Positions 18,789 to 27,702 of a stretch of DNA of 64,000 bases are shown piece after piece. The stretch is from Flavobacterium sp. LPB0248 (lineage in GTDB: Bacteria > Bacteroidota > Bacteroidia > Flavobacteriales > Flavobacteriaceae), in contig NZ_CP058246.1 in the NCBI RefSeq assembly GCF_013388355.1, forward strand, positions 1,736,001 to 1,800,000, written 5' to 3'. The position numbers were made by a program, and so were the translations under genes. How positions within the stretch are numbered: the stretch's first letter is position 1; each line of letters opens with the position of its first letter. The notes beneath the pieces are model-generated. The model saw only the letters and a list, made by a program, of their open reading frames with translations, had not been told where the DNA came from and did no database searches.

Positions 18789-19272
18789 ATGGTAATAGTT
18801 AAAAAGAGTAAATGCCAATCCTGTCATCAAACTTTTGAATTATCTAACAAACAGATAAATCTGGTAACAGATTTATTAAAGAGGTCAAAAGTTTATTATC
18901 CTTGAATGTTCTCTTTGTGGACTTGCAACTAACTATCAACAAGAAAATGATGACATCCAAAATTCAGCTATAGAAGTCGACTCATACACATATCGTTGTC
19001 CTGTTAGTCATTGTACAGGCTGCGTAGAGTTAATTGAAGACAGCACTTCTAGTTTCTTTGGGTGCGGAGAATGTGGCAGTATATGGCATGAAGAGCAAAG
19101 CTTTCAAAAAGAAATTACACAAATCGTATCTTTATACAATTATAGGGCAAAATGCTATGAAATGATTGAAAACAAATGGACACCATCATCATTAAAAAAT
19201 GAATACAAAAATTATGAAACTTTAGTTGAATCAGAGCCTTTTGATAAAAAGAAAAGTTTTACTAGGGATTAA
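18789..19272 (+). pseudogene. Zinc-ribbon hypothetical protein, frameshifted
   Basis: The frame starting at ATG 18789 reads about 38 residues (MVIVKKSKCQSCHQTFELSN...) and stops at 18905. The protein continues in another frame from about 18880 to the TAA at 19272 (RGQKFIILECSLCGLATNY...). Removing one A from the AAA run near 18878-18880 joins both parts into a protein of about 160 residues. Cysteine pairs CQSC, CSLC, CPVSHCTGC and CGEC suggest two zinc ribbons. The good coding quality after the shift suggests a recent mutation, a sequencing slip in a homopolymer or, less likely, programmed frameshifting. It pairs with the unrecognised gene 18055-18786. Confidence 0.6.
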
Positions 19273-19330
19273 CTAAAAATAAAATTTATGCCTGCAAACA
19301 AAAGGTTTACAATAATGACTATTAATTCAA

Positions 19331-19364
19331 AAAAACCGAAAAGAAATTCTTTTCGGTTTTTTTA
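19331..19364. terminator. Bidirectional terminator
   Basis: A hairpin with arms AAAAACCGAAAAG and CTTTTCGGTTTTT between the convergent zinc-ribbon pseudogene and rsmG. It has A and T runs on both sides. Confidence 0.8.
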
Positions 19365-19373
19365 TGCTAATAT

Positions 19374-20003
19374 CTAAGGTTTAAACTTTAAAGGAAGATG
19401 AACCACTTTTTTAGTTTCAAAAAATTCATCATCAAAGATTTCAGCCAAGTCATACAAAGTAGCATTTGGAAAATCTTTTAGTTCTTCTGCTAAGTCACCA
19501 CCTTTTAAATACAGAATACCATTCTTTAATTTATGCTTATGCTGCTTTTTAATCTTATCTTTTATCCAAGAAACAAAATCTGGCATATTGGTTACGGCGC
19601 GGCTGACAATAAAATCGAAGTCACCTTTTACTAATTCAGCACGTTTTTGTTCTGCTTTTACGTTCTTCAATTCTAATGCATCTACAACACCTTGAACAAC
19701 TTTTATTTTTTTTGCAATAACATCAATCAAATAAAAACGAGTTTCGGGAAAAAGAATCGCTAACGGAATTCCAGGAAAACCGCCTCCTGTTCCAACATCC
19801 AGAACAGTAGCTCCAGGTTCGAATTTCATAATTTTAGCAATTCCTAAAGAATGCAAAATGTGTTTTGTATATAATGAATCAATGTCTTTGCGCGAAATAA
19901 CATTGATTTTTTCGTTCCAATCGTGGTATAAAAAGTCTAATTTTTGAAATTGCTCGATTTGAAGATCGGTCAAATTGGGAAAATATTTCAATATCTCATC
20001 CAT
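19374..20003 (-). CDS. rsmG: 16S rRNA (guanine-527-N7)-methyltransferase
   Basis: A 209-residue SAM-dependent enzyme (GidB family) that methylates N7 of G527 in 16S rRNA. The SAM-binding loop VLDVGTGGGFPGIPLAIL lies near residues 66-83, LIDVIAKKIKVVQGV follows, and FDFIVSRAVTNMPDFVSW is the family motif. Upstream NVISRKDIDSLYTKHILHSL is also diagnostic. A TACTTTTG element (minus strand, 20020-20027) precedes the ATG by 16 nt. It is divergent from the desaturase gene. Confidence 0.95.
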   Translation of the reverse strand: MDEILKYFPNLTDLQIEQFQKLDFLYHDWNEKINVISRKDIDSLYTKHILHSLGIAKIMKFEPGATVLDVGTGGGFPGIPLAILFPETRFYLIDVIAKKIKVVQGVVDALELKNVKAEQKRAELVKGDFDFIVSRAVTNMPDFVSWIKDKIKKQHKHKLKNGILYLKGGDLAEELKDFPNATLYDLAEIFDDEFFETKKVVHLPLKFKP

Positions 20004-20083
20004 TGCTGTAAATTTTTAACAAAAGTACTACTTTACGATTGAAATATTTAACTCAATTTTGCAAATTGAGAATTTATAATAAT

Positions 20084-20091
20084 TACCTTTG
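20084..20091 (+). promoter_or_regulatory. -7 promoter element of the desaturase gene
   Basis: TACCTTTG fits TAnnTTTG and lies 19 nt before the ATG at 20111. Confidence 0.6.
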
Positions 20092-20110
20092 AAACCTATT
20101 TAAATTAATT

Positions 20111-21208
20111 ATGAATAACACTGCTCCAACTTTTGCACGGCAAGACAATTTAAAGTTTTTTAGAACGCTTAACTCTCGCGTTAACAATTACTTTAAAGAA
20201 AACAATATCAAAAAAACCGGAAACTGGAAGTTACACTTAAAAGCAGTTATTCTATTTGCTGTTTTTCTAACTCCCTATTTTTTAATTCTTACTCTCGAGA
20301 TGCCTTTTTGGTTAATGCTATTGTTATCGATTGTAATGGGTATAGGAATGGCTGGCGTTGGAATGAATGTAATGCACGATGGTAACCATGGTTCTTACTC
20401 TACTAAAAGTTGGATTAATAAATTTATGGGCGGAACAATCTACGTTTTGGCTGGGAATGTTTACAACTGGCAAGTACAACATAATGTATTGCACCATACT
20501 TATACTAATATTCCAGGGCATGACGAGGATTTAGATGCAGGAAGAATTATTCGTTTTACTGAACATGCAGAATGGCATCGTTTTCACCGTTTCCAACATT
20601 ATTATTCTGTTTTCTTATACGGCTTATTGACTTTCAATTGGGCTTTAACAACTGATTTTAAGCAGATGAGAAATTACCTGAAAAGAAAATTATCTTACGG
20701 AGAACCAAAAAACCCTAAGATCCTTTGGACAACACTTATCATTACTAAAATGATTTACGTTTCGATTTGGATTGTTTTGCCAATTGTAATTGGAATTACA
20801 TGGTGGAAAGTTCTTGTTGGATTTTTTGCAATGCATTACACAGCCGGATTAATCTTAAGTATCGTTTTTCAATTAGCTCACGTGGTTGATCATACTACAA
20901 ATCCAACTCCAAATGATTTAGGAGAAATGGATAATACTTGGGCAATTCACCAATTGTATACTACAACTAATTTTGCACCAAAAAATGCAATCGTAAACTG
21001 GTATACTGGTGGATTAAATCATCAAATCGAACATCATATTTTCCCAAATATCAGCCATATACACTATGGTAAAATTGCAAAAATCGTAAAAGAAACAGCA
21101 AAAGAGTGCAACTTGCCTTATTACGAGTATAAAACAATGCGAAGTGCCGTTGTTGCTCACTTTAAGCATTTACGTGAATTGGGAATGAAACCAGAATTAT
21201 CAGTTTAA
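20111..21208 (+). CDS. Membrane fatty-acid (acyl-CoA/acyl-lipid) desaturase
   Basis: A 365-residue integral membrane di-iron desaturase. The three histidine boxes are visible: HDGNHGSY, HNVLHHTYTN and HQIEHHIFP. Hydrophobic segments at about 45-90 (AVILFAVFLTPYFLILTL, MLLLSIVMGIGMAGVG) and 205-260 anchor it. The Q-x-x-H-H form of the last box is common in front-end and linoleoyl-CoA-type desaturases, but no cytochrome b5 domain is fused. It probably introduces double bonds to adjust membrane fluidity; position and substrate cannot be told. It is divergent from rsmG with a short leader. Confidence 0.88.
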   Translation: MNNTAPTFARQDNLKFFRTLNSRVNNYFKENNIKKTGNWKLHLKAVILFAVFLTPYFLILTLEMPFWLMLLLSIVMGIGMAGVGMNVMHDGNHGSYSTKSWINKFMGGTIYVLAGNVYNWQVQHNVLHHTYTNIPGHDEDLDAGRIIRFTEHAEWHRFHRFQHYYSVFLYGLLTFNWALTTDFKQMRNYLKRKLSYGEPKNPKILWTTLIITKMIYVSIWIVLPIVIGITWWKVLVGFFAMHYTAGLILSIVFQLAHVVDHTTNPTPNDLGEMDNTWAIHQLYTTTNFAPKNAIVNWYTGGLNHQIEHHIFPNISHIHYGKIAKIVKETAKECNLPYYEYKTMRSAVVAHFKHLRELGMKPELSV

Positions 21209-21283
21209 AAACTAAAGAAAATCTATTAATAATTAACCTTCCTTAACAGGCACAGCAAATTAAGGACATTCAAAAATTTTATA

Positions 21284-22474
21284 ATGAATCATATTCTTTC
21301 GGACAGAATCAACAATCTTGCGACTTCGCAGACATTAGCAATGGCCGCTTTGGCAAGAGAATTAAAAGCACAAGGAAAAGACATTATCAGCTTAAGTTTA
21401 GGTGAACCAGATTTCAACACACCAGACTTTATTAAAGAAGCAGTAATAAAAGCAGTAAACGAAAATTATAGCACTTATTCTCCAGTAGAAGGCTACCTTG
21501 AATTGAGAGAAGCAATTTGCAGAAAATTCAAAAGAGACAACGGATTAGATTATAAACCAACTCAAATTGTAGTTTCTACAGGTGCAAAACAATCTTTATA
21601 CAACATTGCACAAGTAATGTTAAACGACGGTGACGAAGTTATTTTACCAGCACCTTACTGGGTTTCTTACTTCGAAATCGTAAAACTTTCTGGCGGAGTT
21701 CCTGTTGAAGTTCCAACTTCTGTAGAAACAGATTTCAAAATGACACCAGAACAATTAGAAGCTGCCATCACACCAAAAACAAAAATGATGTGGTTCTCTT
21801 CTCCTTGTAATCCTTCGGGTTCTGTTTACAGCAGAGAAGAATTAACAGCATTGGCAAAAGTTTTAGAAAAACACCCAAATATCTATGTAGTTTCAGACGA
21901 AATTTATGAGCACATCAATTTCTCAGGAACTTTCTGCAGCATCGGATCTATCCCTGGAATGTTAGATAGAACAATCACTGTAAACGGAGTTGCAAAAGCA
22001 TTCGCAATGACAGGATACAGAATTGGTTATATTGGAGCACCTGAATTCATCGCAAAAGCGTGTACAAAAATTCAAGGGCAAGTAACTTCTGGTGCAAATT
22101 CTGTGGCTCAACGCGCTACAATCACTGCAGTAGATGCTGATCCAAGCGTTTTAAACCACATGGTTGAAGCTTTCCACGGGCGTAGAGATTTAGTAGTTGG
22201 ATTATTAAAAGAAATTCCAGGAGTAAAAATCAACGTTCCAGAAGGTGCATTCTACGTGTTCCCAGACGTTTCTTCTTTCTTCGGAAAAACATTAAAAGGA
22301 CACGAAATTAAAGATGCAAACGATGTTTCGATGTATCTTTTAGCTGAGGCAAACGTGGCAACAGTAACTGGAGACGCTTTCGGAAATCCAAACTGTATTC
22401 GTTTCTCTTATGCAACAAGCAACGATATTTTAAAAGAAGCATTACGCAGAATCAAAGAAGCTTTGACTGCATAA
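21284..22474 (+). CDS. Pyridoxal-phosphate aminotransferase, aspartate type (class I)
   Basis: A 396-residue fold-type I aminotransferase close to the aspartate aminotransferases of the Ib subgroup. The PLP lysine is Lys238 (NGVAKAFAMTGYRIGY). Other sites seen are STGAKQSLYN (phosphate), SPCNPSGS with the cofactor asparagine, SDEIYEH with the aspartate that pairs with the pyridine nitrogen, and the C-terminal arginine in CIRFSYATS. The likely reaction is aspartate plus 2-oxoglutarate to oxaloacetate plus glutamate, although other amino acids cannot be excluded. It lies 75 bp after the desaturase and is followed by a terminator hairpin at 22494. Confidence 0.9.
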   Translation: MNHILSDRINNLATSQTLAMAALARELKAQGKDIISLSLGEPDFNTPDFIKEAVIKAVNENYSTYSPVEGYLELREAICRKFKRDNGLDYKPTQIVVSTGAKQSLYNIAQVMLNDGDEVILPAPYWVSYFEIVKLSGGVPVEVPTSVETDFKMTPEQLEAAITPKTKMMWFSSPCNPSGSVYSREELTALAKVLEKHPNIYVVSDEIYEHINFSGTFCSIGSIPGMLDRTITVNGVAKAFAMTGYRIGYIGAPEFIAKACTKIQGQVTSGANSVAQRATITAVDADPSVLNHMVEAFHGRRDLVVGLLKEIPGVKINVPEGAFYVFPDVSSFFGKTLKGHEIKDANDVSMYLLAEANVATVTGDAFGNPNCIRFSYATSNDILKEALRRIKEALTA

Positions 22475-22493
22475 CAATATTCTAAGTTTTATT

Positions 22494-22551
22494 AAAAACG
22501 GCTTAAGGTTCAAAAGTTTCATCACTTTTATACTTTAAGCTGTTTTTTTTA
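22494..22551 (+). terminator. Terminator after the aminotransferase gene
   Basis: Arms AAAACGGCTTAAG and CTTTAAGCTGTTTT (one G-T pair) with an AT-rich loop and a run of eight T. Confidence 0.7.
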
Positions 22552-22561
22552 TGAGTTTATT

Positions 22562-22662
22562 TTGGGTGTGAGCCTGTCCCGATAGTTATCGGGAGGCTAT
22601 CCGTTACAAGTCCTCGCACTTCCTTCGTCAGGCTCCGGGCTTTCCACTTCTATCCCTCACGC
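22562..22662 (+). repeat. GGCTATCCGTT intergenic repeat, copy 1
   Basis: An element of about 100 bp, much richer in GC than its surroundings. It contains the palindrome CCCGATAGTTATCGGG (22578-22593), then GGCTATCCGTTACAAG, a variable middle, and TTTCCACTTCTATCCCTCA at the end. Related copies are at 26097-26187 and, inverted, 35195-35266. No frame is convincing. The rest of the gene-free gap 22475-22854 holds a terminator on the left and an AATTCGTGGCGAA repeat word near 22725. Confidence 0.75.
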
Positions 22663-22854
22663 AAACAGCATACAAGAAATATCATTTTCAAAACTAAATT
22701 TTTGAGCATTTAAAATTCGTGAAATTCGTGGCGAACAAAAAAACAGTTTCAAAATTCCCATTCTACAATATTATAAAACCTCAAATGTAATCCTGTAAAA
22801 CATAACTCTTTATAAATCGTCAACTTTGTGATATTAATTTAAAAGCTATTAGTT

Positions 22855-23310
22855 ATGATACATACAGATGAAACCACACAAGAAACCGTTAAAACTTTAG
22901 AAGGATTAATTTCAATTCTTGAGGATGGAAAACTAGGATATACAGATGCAGCAGAACATGTAGAAAATCCGGCAATGAAAACCGATTTCCTTGAATATGC
23001 CCGCGAACGAGCTTTATTTATTGTAGAACTGCAGGACCAAATCAATAAACTGGGAAAATCAACAGACAATTCAGGCGGAGGCCCACTTGGAGCTTTACAC
23101 CGCGCATGGATTGATATTAAATCTGCATTTACGGGAGGTGACACAGAAGCCATTATAAATGCTTGTATTACAGGTGAAGAAGCTGCAATTGAAAAATACA
23201 AAAAAGCACTCGAAGAAAATCATTTAGAACATGATCAGATTTACATTGTTTCTAAACAATTAAATAGCATTCAAAATACTTTATCGCAAATTAAAATGAA
23301 AGCAAGCTAA
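22855..23310 (+). CDS. PA2169-family four-helix-bundle protein (DUF2383)
   Basis: A 151-residue helical protein of the DUF2383 family, a ferritin-like four-helix bundle. Visible are TVKTLEGLISILEDGKLGYTDAAEHV, YARERALFIVELQDQI, LGALHRAWIDIKSAFTGGD and ACITGEEAAIEKYKKALEEN. Glutamates at the expected places could bind metal, but the function of the family is not known; members often respond to stress. No signal peptide is present. The gene stands alone with a terminator-like hairpin behind it. Confidence 0.85.
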   Translation: MIHTDETTQETVKTLEGLISILEDGKLGYTDAAEHVENPAMKTDFLEYARERALFIVELQDQINKLGKSTDNSGGGPLGALHRAWIDIKSAFTGGDTEAIINACITGEEAAIEKYKKALEENHLEHDQIYIVSKQLNSIQNTLSQIKMKAS

Positions 23311-23329
23311 ACGATTCATGCTTTTTTTT

Positions 23330-23366
23330 TGAAAACTGCTTAGTCTTCGGATTGGGCGGTTTTTTA
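23330..23366 (+). terminator. Terminator after the DUF2383 gene
   Basis: Arms AAAACTGC and GCGGTTTT (one G-T pair) around a loop with TCTTCGGAT, followed by a T-rich tail. Confidence 0.55.
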
Positions 23367-23433
23367 TTTGTTAAATTTGAAAAAAAAATCCTACATTTGC
23401 GCGATAAAATTTTTAACTAATCAAGCAAAAATC

Positions 23434-24024
23434 ATGAAATTTACAATTCGTCTTTTATTTACATTTATCCTTTTTACGTGCTTTCAAAATCAGTTAAAAG
23501 CACAAACTATAGGAAAATCTATAAAGGCTTCAATAGGCTATGGATCCAGCGCTTCATATTATATTGAAGATTATGGAAGTCAAGACGAAATAGATGTTAT
23601 GGGAGGTGGCCTTTATCTTCAAGGAGAATATATTATAGGAATAAAATCATGGTTTAGCGTAAGACCTTACGCTGGAGCTATTTTTGAATCTGTTGACAAA
23701 GATCAAAACATACAAAATCAACCTCAGTATAAAGTAACAACTAATGCATTTTTATTGGGAAGCAAAATTCGTCTTTGCGCACCAATTCCGTGGGTTGCAC
23801 CATTTATTGAAGGTGGCATTGGAACTTCTATTGGTAAATTCGAGACCTTTACACCCAACGTTAATTTTAATAAAAGTGATGTTTTACTACATATTCCATT
23901 TAGTATTGGATTGGCTGTCGGCAGACATAATAATTTCGAAATCGAAATTTCTGGGTATTTTCATCCAGCTGCAAAACAGTCTACCTCCGTATTTGCACTT
24001 GGGTATAATTTTCCGCTTGATTAA
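23434..24024 (+). CDS. Outer-membrane beta-barrel protein, hypothetical
   Basis: A 196-residue exported protein. The signal peptide MKFTIRLLFTFILFTCFQNQLKAQ ends before TIGKS. The rest alternates polar and hydrophobic residues in strands, with glycine turns (ASIGYGSSASYYI, MGGGLYLQGEYII, WFSVRPYAGAIFE, APFIEGGIGTSIG) and ends FALGYNFPLD, a typical barrel end. The function is unknown. A longer frame opens at 23368, but the promoter element TACATTTG at 23392-23399 lies inside it, so the ATG at 23434 is the start. Confidence 0.75.
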   Translation: MKFTIRLLFTFILFTCFQNQLKAQTIGKSIKASIGYGSSASYYIEDYGSQDEIDVMGGGLYLQGEYIIGIKSWFSVRPYAGAIFESVDKDQNIQNQPQYKVTTNAFLLGSKIRLCAPIPWVAPFIEGGIGTSIGKFETFTPNVNFNKSDVLLHIPFSIGLAVGRHNNFEIEISGYFHPAAKQSTSVFALGYNFPLD

Positions 24025-24183
24025 TTATATTTCTTCATTCTTAATTAAAAACTTCATTTATCTTCATTCCATATTAAGTTAACAAATTCAAAAAAAACGC
24101 TTCATCGCTAGCAAACTCGAATAATTTATTAGACCTTTGCACACTTTTTTTCGGGAATACCACAAAAGTCTAAAGTTTTAGAA

Positions 24184-26052
24184 ATGAAGAAGAAAATCGA
24201 AATATTAGCTCCTGCTAGAGATTTAATTGGAGGAATCGCCGCCATAAACAGTGGCGCGGATGCAGTATATATTGGTGCGCCACAGTTTGGTGCACGTTCT
24301 AATGCCAACAACTCAATCGAAGATGTTGCTGAACTGGTAAAATACGCGCACTTATTTAACGCGCAGGTTTTTGTGGTTATGAATACCATTTTATACGACA
24401 ACGAATTAGAAACGTGTCGTGCTATGATTTGGGAATTATACGATATTGGTGTCGATGCATTGATCATTCAGGATATGGCGATTATGGAAATGGACTTGCC
24501 TCCTATCATACTTCACGCCAGTACACAAGCTAATAATCGTGACGCCGATAAAATTAAATTCTTAAAAGATGCTGGAATTAAGCGCGTGGTTTTAGCACGT
24601 GAATTAAATCTGCATCAAATTAAAACAATATACGACCACGCTGATGTTGAATTAGAGTTTTTCGTAACTGGAGCATTATGTGTTTCTTTCAGCGGAAACT
24701 GCTATATGAGTGTGGCTAACGGAGAAAGAAGCGCGAACCGTGGTTCTTGTGCACAAAACTGCCGTTTACCTTATAACTTAATCGACGGAAACGGAGATAC
24801 TTTAATTAGAAACAGTCACTTGCTTTCTATTAAAGATTTAGATGTTTCAGATCAAATCCCGAATTTGATTGAAGCGGGAATCGTTTCTTTCAAAATCGAA
24901 GGAAGATTAAAAGATGTTGCTTACGTTAAAAACAACGTATCATATTTGCGTCAAAAATTAGACAGTTATTTAGAAGGAAGTGATAAATACATCAAAGCTT
25001 CTTCTGGAAAATGTACGTATACTTTTGATTCTACATTAAGCAGAACTTTCAATCGTGGTTATACCGATTATTTTGTAAACGAAAGACACAGTTCTATTGG
25101 TTCTTGGGAAAGTCCAAAATCGAAAGGACAATATATTGGTAAATTAATTCGAACTGTTGGAAACGCTTACGAAATCGAAAACGGTGAATTATTAAACAAC
25201 GGCGACGGACTTTGCTTCATCAACGAAAATAATGAAGCTGACGGAATCTACGTAAACAAAGCCGAAAACGGAAAAGTTTATCCAAACGTTTTAAAGGAAA
25301 TCAAAGACGGAACTTTCATCTATAGAAATAACGACGCTGCTTTCATCAAAATCGTAGAAAGGGAAGATAGTGCCATCCGTAAAATCGGAACTACTTTATT
25401 GCTTACTGAAAATGAAAATGGTTTTGAATTAATCGCAACCGATGAAGACGGAAACGTAAGTACTGTAAAACTAGAACACGCAAAAGAAAAAACAAAAACA
25501 GGCGAATCGATCGAAGAAAACATCAAAGTTCAATTGGCTAAAACAGGTTTTACACCTTATAGCGCCGATGAAATTAATGTAATGTTTTCTGAAAACTGGT
25601 TCCTTCCTATTTCAAAAATTAACGAAATGAGAAGAAATGTTTTCGATCAGTTATCAGAAATTCGTTTGGCAAATTACGTTCGCGAGGAACACCAATTAGT
25701 AAAAACGTCACACCCATATCCTGAAACTAAACTGGATTTCATGTACAACGTTTCGAACAAAACGGCTCGTAAATTCTACGAACGTCACGGTGTTACCGAA
25801 ATCGAGAAAGCATTCGAATTACAATGGGATCCAGGAAAATCTCGTGTAATGACAACCAAATATTGCATCAAATACGAGTTGAAAAAATGTCCGATACACC
25901 AAAAAGACATCGTTGGTGTAAAAGTAAAAGAACCATTAGTATTAAAACAGGGAGAATTAGAATACAAACTAAAATTCAACTGCAAACCTTGCGAAATGGA
26001 AATCTGGGAAAAAGATGCTGAATTTGAGATTGAAGAAGATCATTTTCATTAA
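24184..26052 (+). CDS. Peptidase U32 family protein (RlhA/TrhP type)
   Basis: A 622-residue cytoplasmic protein of the U32 family. The N-terminal TIM-barrel-like part starts EILAPARDLIGGIAAINSGADAVYIG. The U32 signature is present as FVTGALCVSFSGNCYMS followed by SANRGSCAQNCRLPY, and a C-terminal cysteine set (CIKYELKKCPIHQK, FNCKPCEMEIW) may bind an iron-sulfur cluster. Despite the peptidase name, characterised E. coli members hydroxylate RNA (TrhP on tRNA, RlhA on 23S rRNA). The length is closer to RlhA (about 650) than to TrhP (about 450), so an RNA hydroxylation role is likely but not proven. Confidence 0.85.
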   Translation: MKKKIEILAPARDLIGGIAAINSGADAVYIGAPQFGARSNANNSIEDVAELVKYAHLFNAQVFVVMNTILYDNELETCRAMIWELYDIGVDALIIQDMAIMEMDLPPIILHASTQANNRDADKIKFLKDAGIKRVVLARELNLHQIKTIYDHADVELEFFVTGALCVSFSGNCYMSVANGERSANRGSCAQNCRLPYNLIDGNGDTLIRNSHLLSIKDLDVSDQIPNLIEAGIVSFKIEGRLKDVAYVKNNVSYLRQKLDSYLEGSDKYIKASSGKCTYTFDSTLSRTFNRGYTDYFVNERHSSIGSWESPKSKGQYIGKLIRTVGNAYEIENGELLNNGDGLCFINENNEADGIYVNKAENGKVYPNVLKEIKDGTFIYRNNDAAFIKIVEREDSAIRKIGTTLLLTENENGFELIATDEDGNVSTVKLEHAKEKTKTGESIEENIKVQLAKTGFTPYSADEINVMFSENWFLPISKINEMRRNVFDQLSEIRLANYVREEHQLVKTSHPYPETKLDFMYNVSNKTARKFYERHGVTEIEKAFELQWDPGKSRVMTTKYCIKYELKKCPIHQKDIVGVKVKEPLVLKQGELEYKLKFNCKPCEMEIWEKDAEFEIEEDHFH

Positions 26053-26056
26053 TATA

Positions 26057-26095
26057 CAAAACCGATACTTTTAAAAGAAGTGTCGGTTTTTTATT
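26057..26095 (+). terminator. Terminator after the U32 gene
   Basis: Arms AAAACCGATACTT and AAGTGTCGGTTTT (one G-T pair), then a T-rich tail, directly after the stop codon. Confidence 0.75.
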
Positions 26096-26096
26096 T

Positions 26097-26187
26097 TGGG
26101 CGTGTCCCTCCGGGTCGGGCTATCCGTTCCAAGTCCTCGCCTGTTCGTTCCTCACGGCTGTGGGCTTTCCACTACTATCCCTCACGC
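26097..26187 (+). repeat. GGCTATCCGTT intergenic repeat, copy 2
   Basis: It begins TTGGGCGTGTCCC, contains GGGCTATCCGTTCCAAG and GGGCTTTCCACTACTATCC, and ends CCTCACGC. It shares both ends with copy 1 at 22562 but lacks the CCCGATAG palindrome and has a different middle. Confidence 0.75.
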
Positions 26188-26232
26188 GAACGGTTTCAGA
26201 AGAACTTTAACGTTTATAATTCCCAAAATCTT

Positions 26233-26330
26233 GTCATTTCGAGGAACGAGAAATCACACTAGAAACTCCACAATCAAAATCGCCAATCTTTGTCGAATCC
26301 CGAGTGTGATTTCTCGTTCCTCGAAATGAC
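26233..26330. repeat. Palindromic repeat, GAGGAACGAG subtype, uninterrupted
   Basis: The two 28-bp arms are perfect inverted copies (left begins GTCATTTCGAGGAACGAG, right ends CTCGTTCCTCGAAATGAC). It carries the GAAATGAC end used as IS target in other copies but is not occupied. The remaining gap 26331-26539 holds further low-complexity repeat words and the perfect palindrome CCCGATAGCTATCGGG at 26458-26473. Confidence 0.85.
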
Positions 26331-26457
26331 AAACTGTGTGGTTACTATTTCTAAAACGTAAATTGGTTATTAAATCTGCCGAATCTCCAAAATCTGCGTG
26401 AGAAATTCTTTGCGATCTTTTTTGTCTTAAAAACAAAAACTTAGCACTCTTTGCGTT

Positions 26458-26473
26458 CCCGATAGCTATCGGG
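26458..26473. repeat. 16-bp perfect palindrome CCCGATAGCTATCGGG
   Basis: A perfect palindrome embedded in repeat words (CTTTGCG) about 65 bp upstream of purT. A one-base variant lies inside the repeat at 22578-22593. Confidence 0.6.
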
Positions 26474-26539
26474 ATTGCGAACTTTGCGGTTAAAACCTTT
26501 TTCCCTACTTTTACTACTCAAACAATACACTACTCCAAA

Positions 26540-27700
26540 ATGAAAATACTACTCCTAGGTTCAGGCGAATTAGGCAAAGAATTTGTCATTGCCGCACAAC
26601 GAATCGGACAAACCATAATTGCAGTTGACAGTTACGAAAACGCACCAGCCATGCAGGTTGCGCACGGCTTTGAAGTCATCAATATGCTCGACGGTGAAGC
26701 ACTTGACCGAATCGTAGCCAAACACCAACCCGATTTTATAGTTCCCGAAATAGAAGCCATTCGCACCGAACGTTTTTACGATTACGAAAAGCAAGGAATA
26801 ACAGTTGTACCTTCAGCGAAAGCGGCAAACTTTACTATGAATCGTAAAGCTATTCGCGATTTAGCAGCAAAAGAATTGGGATTAAGAACAGCAAAATATC
26901 AATACGCAACTTCAGCGGAAGAACTACAAAAAGCTGTTCAGGAAGTTGGAATTCCTTGCGTGGTAAAACCATTAATGTCTTCGTCAGGAAAAGGACAATC
27001 TACAATCAAAATAGAAAGCGATATCGAAAAAGCTTGGCAATATGCTGTTGCAGGTTCGCGTGGCGATGTTATCGAAGTAATTGTCGAAGCATTTGTAGAT
27101 TTCCATTCAGAAATTACACTTTTAACGATTACTCAAAATAATAATCCAACTTTATTCTGCGCTCCAATTGGTCACAGACAAGAAAGAGGCGATTATCAGG
27201 AAAGCTGGCAGCCTGCTTTAGTTTCAGAAAAAGATTTGTATGAAGCTCAGGATATGGCCGAAAAAATCACGGAAGCACTTGGCGGTGCCGGACTGTTTGG
27301 TGTAGAGTTTTTCTTAACGAATGAAGGCGTTTATTTCTCTGAACTTTCTCCGCGTCCGCATGATACCGGAATGGTAACTTTAGCTGGAACACAGAACTTC
27401 AACGAATTTGAATTGCATTTAAGAGCCATTTTGAGCCTTCCAATTTTTGAAATTACTTTAGAAAAAGCTGGTGCAAGTGCTGTAATTTTAGCATCAGAAG
27501 ATTCAGCAAATCCAACTTTTACCGGAATTGAAAAAGTAGCCGCATTACCAAAAACTGATTTCAGAATTTTTGGTAAACCAACTTCAAGACCTTACCGCAG
27601 AATGGGAGTTGTTTTAAGCCATGATTCACTTTCAACTCCAATTACTGAAGTAACAGAACGTGCCAAAGAAACAGCAAAATTAATAACAGTAAATTCTTAA
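26540..27700 (+). CDS. purT: Formate-dependent phosphoribosylglycinamide formyltransferase
   Basis: A 386-residue ATP-grasp enzyme that formylates GAR with formate and ATP in purine synthesis. The N-terminal glycine loop [20 protein letters not shown] and PEIEAIRTE bind the substrate. The ATP-grasp core includes [16 protein letters not shown], the metal-ligand stretch [30 protein letters not shown], and the C-terminal [10 protein letters not shown]. Length is normal. The DUF6370 gene starts two bases after the stop and a Crp/Fnr gene overlaps that one, so the three form an operon. Confidence 0.95.
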   Translation: MKILLLGSGELGKEFVIAAQRIGQTIIAVDSYENAPAMQVAHGFEVINMLDGEALDRIVAKHQPDFIVPEIEAIRTERFYDYEKQGITVVPSAKAANFTMNRKAIRDLAAKELGLRTAKYQYATSAEELQKAVQEVGIPCVVKPLMSSSGKGQSTIKIESDIEKAWQYAVAGSRGDVIEVIVEAFVDFHSEITLLTITQNNNPTLFCAPIGHRQERGDYQESWQPALVSEKDLYEAQDMAEKITEALGGAGLFGVEFFLTNEGVYFSELSPRPHDTGMVTLAGTQNFNEFELHLRAILSLPIFEITLEKAGASAVILASEDSANPTFTGIEKVAALPKTDFRIFGKPTSRPYRRMGVVLSHDSLSTPITEVTERAKETAKLITVNS

Positions 27701-27702
27701 TT

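Noticed and set aside
17761..19364. Genomic island around the two-gene unit
   Set aside because: No integrase, attachment-site repeats, tRNA or clear base-composition shift borders it; only a small cassette can be claimed.
26080..26436. Short frames in the gap between the U32 gene and purT
   Set aside because: They run through the GGCTATCC and GAGGAACGAG repeats on either strand and have no start context or family likeness.
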